DNA from: Actinomycetota bacterium
GTDB taxonomy: Bacteria; Actinomycetota; Actinomycetes; Mycobacteriales; Mycobacteriaceae
Direction: 5' to 3'
Assembly: GCA_005787665.1 (NCBI GenBank)
Contig: SYAB01000180.1
Coordinates: 1 to 15,122, forward strand
DNA: 15,122 nucleotides
The notes below the pieces were generated by a model, which was not told the origin of the DNA, did not search any database, and was given only the letters and a program-made list of their open reading frames with translations. Shown here piece by piece: positions 13,536 through 15,122 of this stretch. The translations under genes were made by a program, and so were the position numbers. How positions within the stretch are numbered: position 1 is the first letter of the stretch; the number at the start of each line of letters is the position of its first letter.

Positions 13536-13832
13536 CTATTGAACCGGGCAGGCGTACTGTCGGGCGACGTCCAGCAACCGCTGCTGTGCCCCGGGGCCGA
13601 CAACCCCCTGGGCGATCATCTCCCACCCGATGAACCCTGGTATGCCGCCTTCGCACGCCTGGTGGGCCACCCGCCATGCGGTGTCCGGGTTGAGGTTGAA
13701 GCCGTTGCGCGCCAGGCCCTGCATGTAGGCGTCGAACTCGGGGGTGCCCTGGTCGGGGACTGCGCCTGCGACGCCTGCCAGACACACCGCCGCGATCAGC
13801 GTCGACGCGAGAGTGGTGATCAGACGTCCCAC
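13536..13832 (-). CDS. DUF732-family small exported protein
   Basis: A 98-residue protein with signal peptide 1-24 (LITTLASTLIAAVCLAGVAGA, cut before VPDQ). The mature part PEFDAYMQGLARNGFNLNPDTAWRVAHQACEGG... ending ARQYACPVQ is the mycobacterial DUF732 pattern: a helical domain with two conserved cysteines (60 and 95) that probably form a disulfide. The function is unknown for the family; proteins are secreted or wall-associated. GTG 13832 is chosen because GGGGGA lies 6-7 nt upstream and the signal peptide follows directly; the open frame extends far upstream into the arcC region without protein-like character. It lies between arcC and the carotenoid oxygenase gene on the same strand, possibly co-transcribed with the latter. 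Confidence 0.8.
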   Translation of the reverse strand: MGRLITTLASTLIAAVCLAGVAGAVPDQGTPEFDAYMQGLARNGFNLNPDTAWRVAHQACEGGIPGFIGWEMIAQGVVGPGAQQRLLDVARQYACPVQ

Positions 13833-13875
13833 GATCGTCCCCCTTTGCGGATCAGGCAATTCCAGGTTCGCACAA

Positions 13876-13897
13876 TCCGGCGACACCCGCGGCCGGA
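13876..13897 (-). terminator. Weak hairpin between arcC and the DUF732 gene
   Basis: TCCGGC and GCCGGA form a 6-bp GC-rich stem around a 10-nt loop, 12 nt past the arcC stop. There is no T tract, as is usual for mycobacteria, so this may be a weak terminator or chance. Confidence 0.2.
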
Positions 13898-13909
13898 ACG
13901 TGCCCCGGA

Positions 13910-14818
13910 TCAGGAGGCGCGTACCCGGGTTCCGGCCGCCCCGGCCACGATCCGGTCGATATCGGCCAGCGACCCGATCACCGCCTCCTTGCCGGTGATG
14001 GTGGCGAACTCGCAGGCCGCGGCGACCTTGGGTCCCATCGATCCGGCCGGCAGGTCCATGTCGGCGATCTCGCCGACGGTGACCGATCCCAGCTTCGCCT
14101 GCTCCGGCGTGCCCCAACCGGTGTACACCGCGTCGACGTCCGTGGCGATGACTAGCAGGTCGGCATCGAGTTCCCGGGCGAGCAGCGACGCCGCAAGGTC
14201 CTTGTCGATCACCACCTCGACACCGCGAAGCTTGCCGTCCTCGCCGTACATCGTGGGGATTCCGCCGCCACCGGCGCAGATCACGATGCAGCCCTGCTCC
14301 ACCAGGGTGCGGATCGGTCGGATCTCGAAGATGCGCTTCGGCCGCGGGCTGGGTACCACCCGACGGAATTTGTCGCCGTCGGGTGCGATGGACCAGCCGT
14401 TCTCCGCGGCGAGGCGTTCCGCGGAGTCCTTGTCATAGACCGGACCGATCGGCTTGGTCGGATTCTGGAAGGCGGGGTCTGCAGGGTCGACCTCGATCAT
14501 GGTCAGCAGCGTCGCGAACGGCTGCTCGAACGGCAGGATATTGCCCAGTTCCTGCTCGATGACATAACCGATCATCGCCTCGGTCTCGGCCCCGAGCACG
14601 TCGAGCGGGTACGGTTCGACCGCCGTGTAGGCGGCGCTCTGCAGTGCGAGCAGGCCGACCTGAGGCCCATTGCCGTGCGCGATGACGATCTCGTTTCCCG
14701 GCGCCACAAACGCGATGCGTTCGGTCGCCAGGCGGATGTTGGCCCGCTGGTTCTCCGCGGTCATCGGCTGGCCGCGCTGCAGCAGAGCGTTGCCCCCCAG
14801 GGCGATCACGATCCTCAT
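13910..14818 (-). CDS. arcC: Carbamate kinase
   Basis: A 302-residue enzyme of normal length that makes ATP and carbamate from carbamoyl phosphate and ADP, the last step of arginine deiminase fermentation. The amino-acid-kinase motifs are plain: [16 protein letters not shown] (1-16), [10 protein letters not shown] (about 46-55), YVIEQELGN (substrate loop), KPIGPVYD with [10 protein letters not shown] typical of carbamate kinase, [20 protein letters not shown] and [18 protein letters not shown] 14818 is preceded by GGGAGGG at good spacing. It starts 12 nt after the end of arcB on the same strand, the classic arcBC order. It is cytoplasmic, and it depends on ornithine carbamoyltransferase, whose gene is broken or cut off here. 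Confidence 0.93.
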   Translation of the reverse strand: MRIVIALGGNALLQRGQPMTAENQRANIRLATERIAFVAPGNEIVIAHGNGPQVGLLALQSAAYTAVEPYPLDVLGAETEAMIGYVIEQELGNILPFEQPFATLLTMIEVDPADPAFQNPTKPIGPVYDKDSAERLAAENGWSIAPDGDKFRRVVPSPRPKRIFEIRPIRTLVEQGCIVICAGGGGIPTMYGEDGKLRGVEVVIDKDLAASLLARELDADLLVIATDVDAVYTGWGTPEQAKLGSVTVGEIADMDLPAGSMGPKVAAACEFATITGKEAVIGSLADIDRIVAGAAGTRVRAS

Positions 14819-14830
14819 CGCGACCCTCCC

Positions 14831-15010
14831 CTAAGCCAGCGAGGAGACGAGGACGGCCTTAATGGTGTGCATCCGGTTCTCGGCCTGCTCGAAGCAGATG
14901 TTGGCCGGGCTCTCGAACACGTCGTCGGTGACCTCGATGCCGTTCGTCAACTCCGGGTACTGCGCGGCGATCTGCGCGCCGACCTTGGTCTCGGAGTTGT
15001 GGAACGCCGG
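14831..15010 (-). pseudogene. arcB: 3' end of catabolic ornithine carbamoyltransferase gene, homology broken
   Basis: The last 59 codons read [13 protein letters not shown], then [12 protein letters not shown] and [18 protein letters not shown], the unmistakable C-terminus of ornithine carbamoyltransferase, which makes citrulline plus phosphate into ornithine and carbamoyl phosphate in the deiminase pathway. The family should read HCLPAFH here, with the catalytic Cys; instead the frame gives VRDDHPAFH and then unrelated residues. The remaining 270 or so residues would lie to the right, but the following 112 bp do not encode them. Either the gene is interrupted by inserted DNA or the contig end is chimeric. 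It is followed by arcC after 12 nt, which was probably co-transcribed with it. Confidence 0.8.
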
Positions 15011-15122
15011 ATGGTCGTCGCGCACACGATGGAATGGGCGAACCAAGATCTGGCCACACCAACATTGTTGATGACTTTGTTTGATGTGTGGGTATTGAAA
15101 TCTGAATCTTTGAAACAACTCA
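15011..15122. other. Non-homologous, AT-rich end segment
   Basis: From about 15011 the sequence no longer matches arcB, and from 15061 to the end only about 20 of 62 bases are G or C, far below the rest of the window. No inverted repeat end, transposase or RNA gene is recognisable in this short piece. It may be the border of an insertion or an assembly artefact. Confidence 0.55.

Noticed and set aside
13089..14438. 449-codon plus-strand frame across the carotenoid oxygenase, DUF732 and arcC genes
   Set aside because: It lies antisense to three recognised genes and shows no domain of its own; length is explained by GC bias.
15015..15122. Possible insertion-sequence terminus at the right end
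   Set aside because: No inverted repeat, target duplication or transposase codons can be seen in the ~100 bp available, so no mobile element is called.

Overview
The window is high-GC actinobacterial DNA, most likely from a fast-growing Mycobacterium/Mycolicibacterium. The reasons are GTG and TTG starts, several candidate leaderless starts with a -10-like box 6-7 nt upstream, MazEF modules resembling M. tuberculosis families (one close to MazEF3), a DUF385 deazaflavin-type protein, a DUF732 secreted protein, and large secreted proteins whose signal peptide is followed by a long Ala/Pro/Thr/Ser-rich linker. The species was not determined. All family calls rest on reading translated sequence; no database was searched.

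Layout. Positions 1-1629 (+) hold the end of a DUF385-type gene translationally coupled to an MHS-type MFS transporter. After a 374 bp gap comes a toxin-antitoxin cluster on the minus strand (2004-3510): a mazEF pair, a mazEF3-like pair and the C-terminal remnant of a vapC PIN toxin. Positions 3563-4708 carry three small exported or membrane proteins. Position 4799 starts an AraC-type regulator, which converges tail to tail with a 517-residue secreted protein with one Ig/VCBS-like repeat (5763-7316, -). Next on the minus strand is an 817-residue secreted alpha/beta hydrolase of the CocE/X-Pro dipeptidyl-peptidase type (7683-10136). Diverging from it are two lipoprotein genes 4 bp apart: an FKBP-type prolyl isomerase and a solute-binding protein. 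The right end is on the minus strand: a catabolic arginine deiminase segment (3' end of arcB, complete arcC), a DUF732 exported protein and a carotenoid oxygenase.

How things connect. The two large secreted proteins and the lipoprotein pair each have, upstream and in the direction of transcription, a copy of a nearly identical 17-20 bp motif. This suggests shared control of a cell-envelope/secretion gene set by an unidentified factor. Both mazEF modules use the same layout: an antitoxin that may be leaderless, and a toxin started by TTG inside a TTGA overlap with the antitoxin stop. At the extreme right, arcB homology stops abruptly at about 15010, and the final ~60 bp drop to about one-third GC. 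That is either a recent insertion junction or a chimeric contig end.

I see no rRNA, tRNA, CRISPR array or complete insertion sequence.
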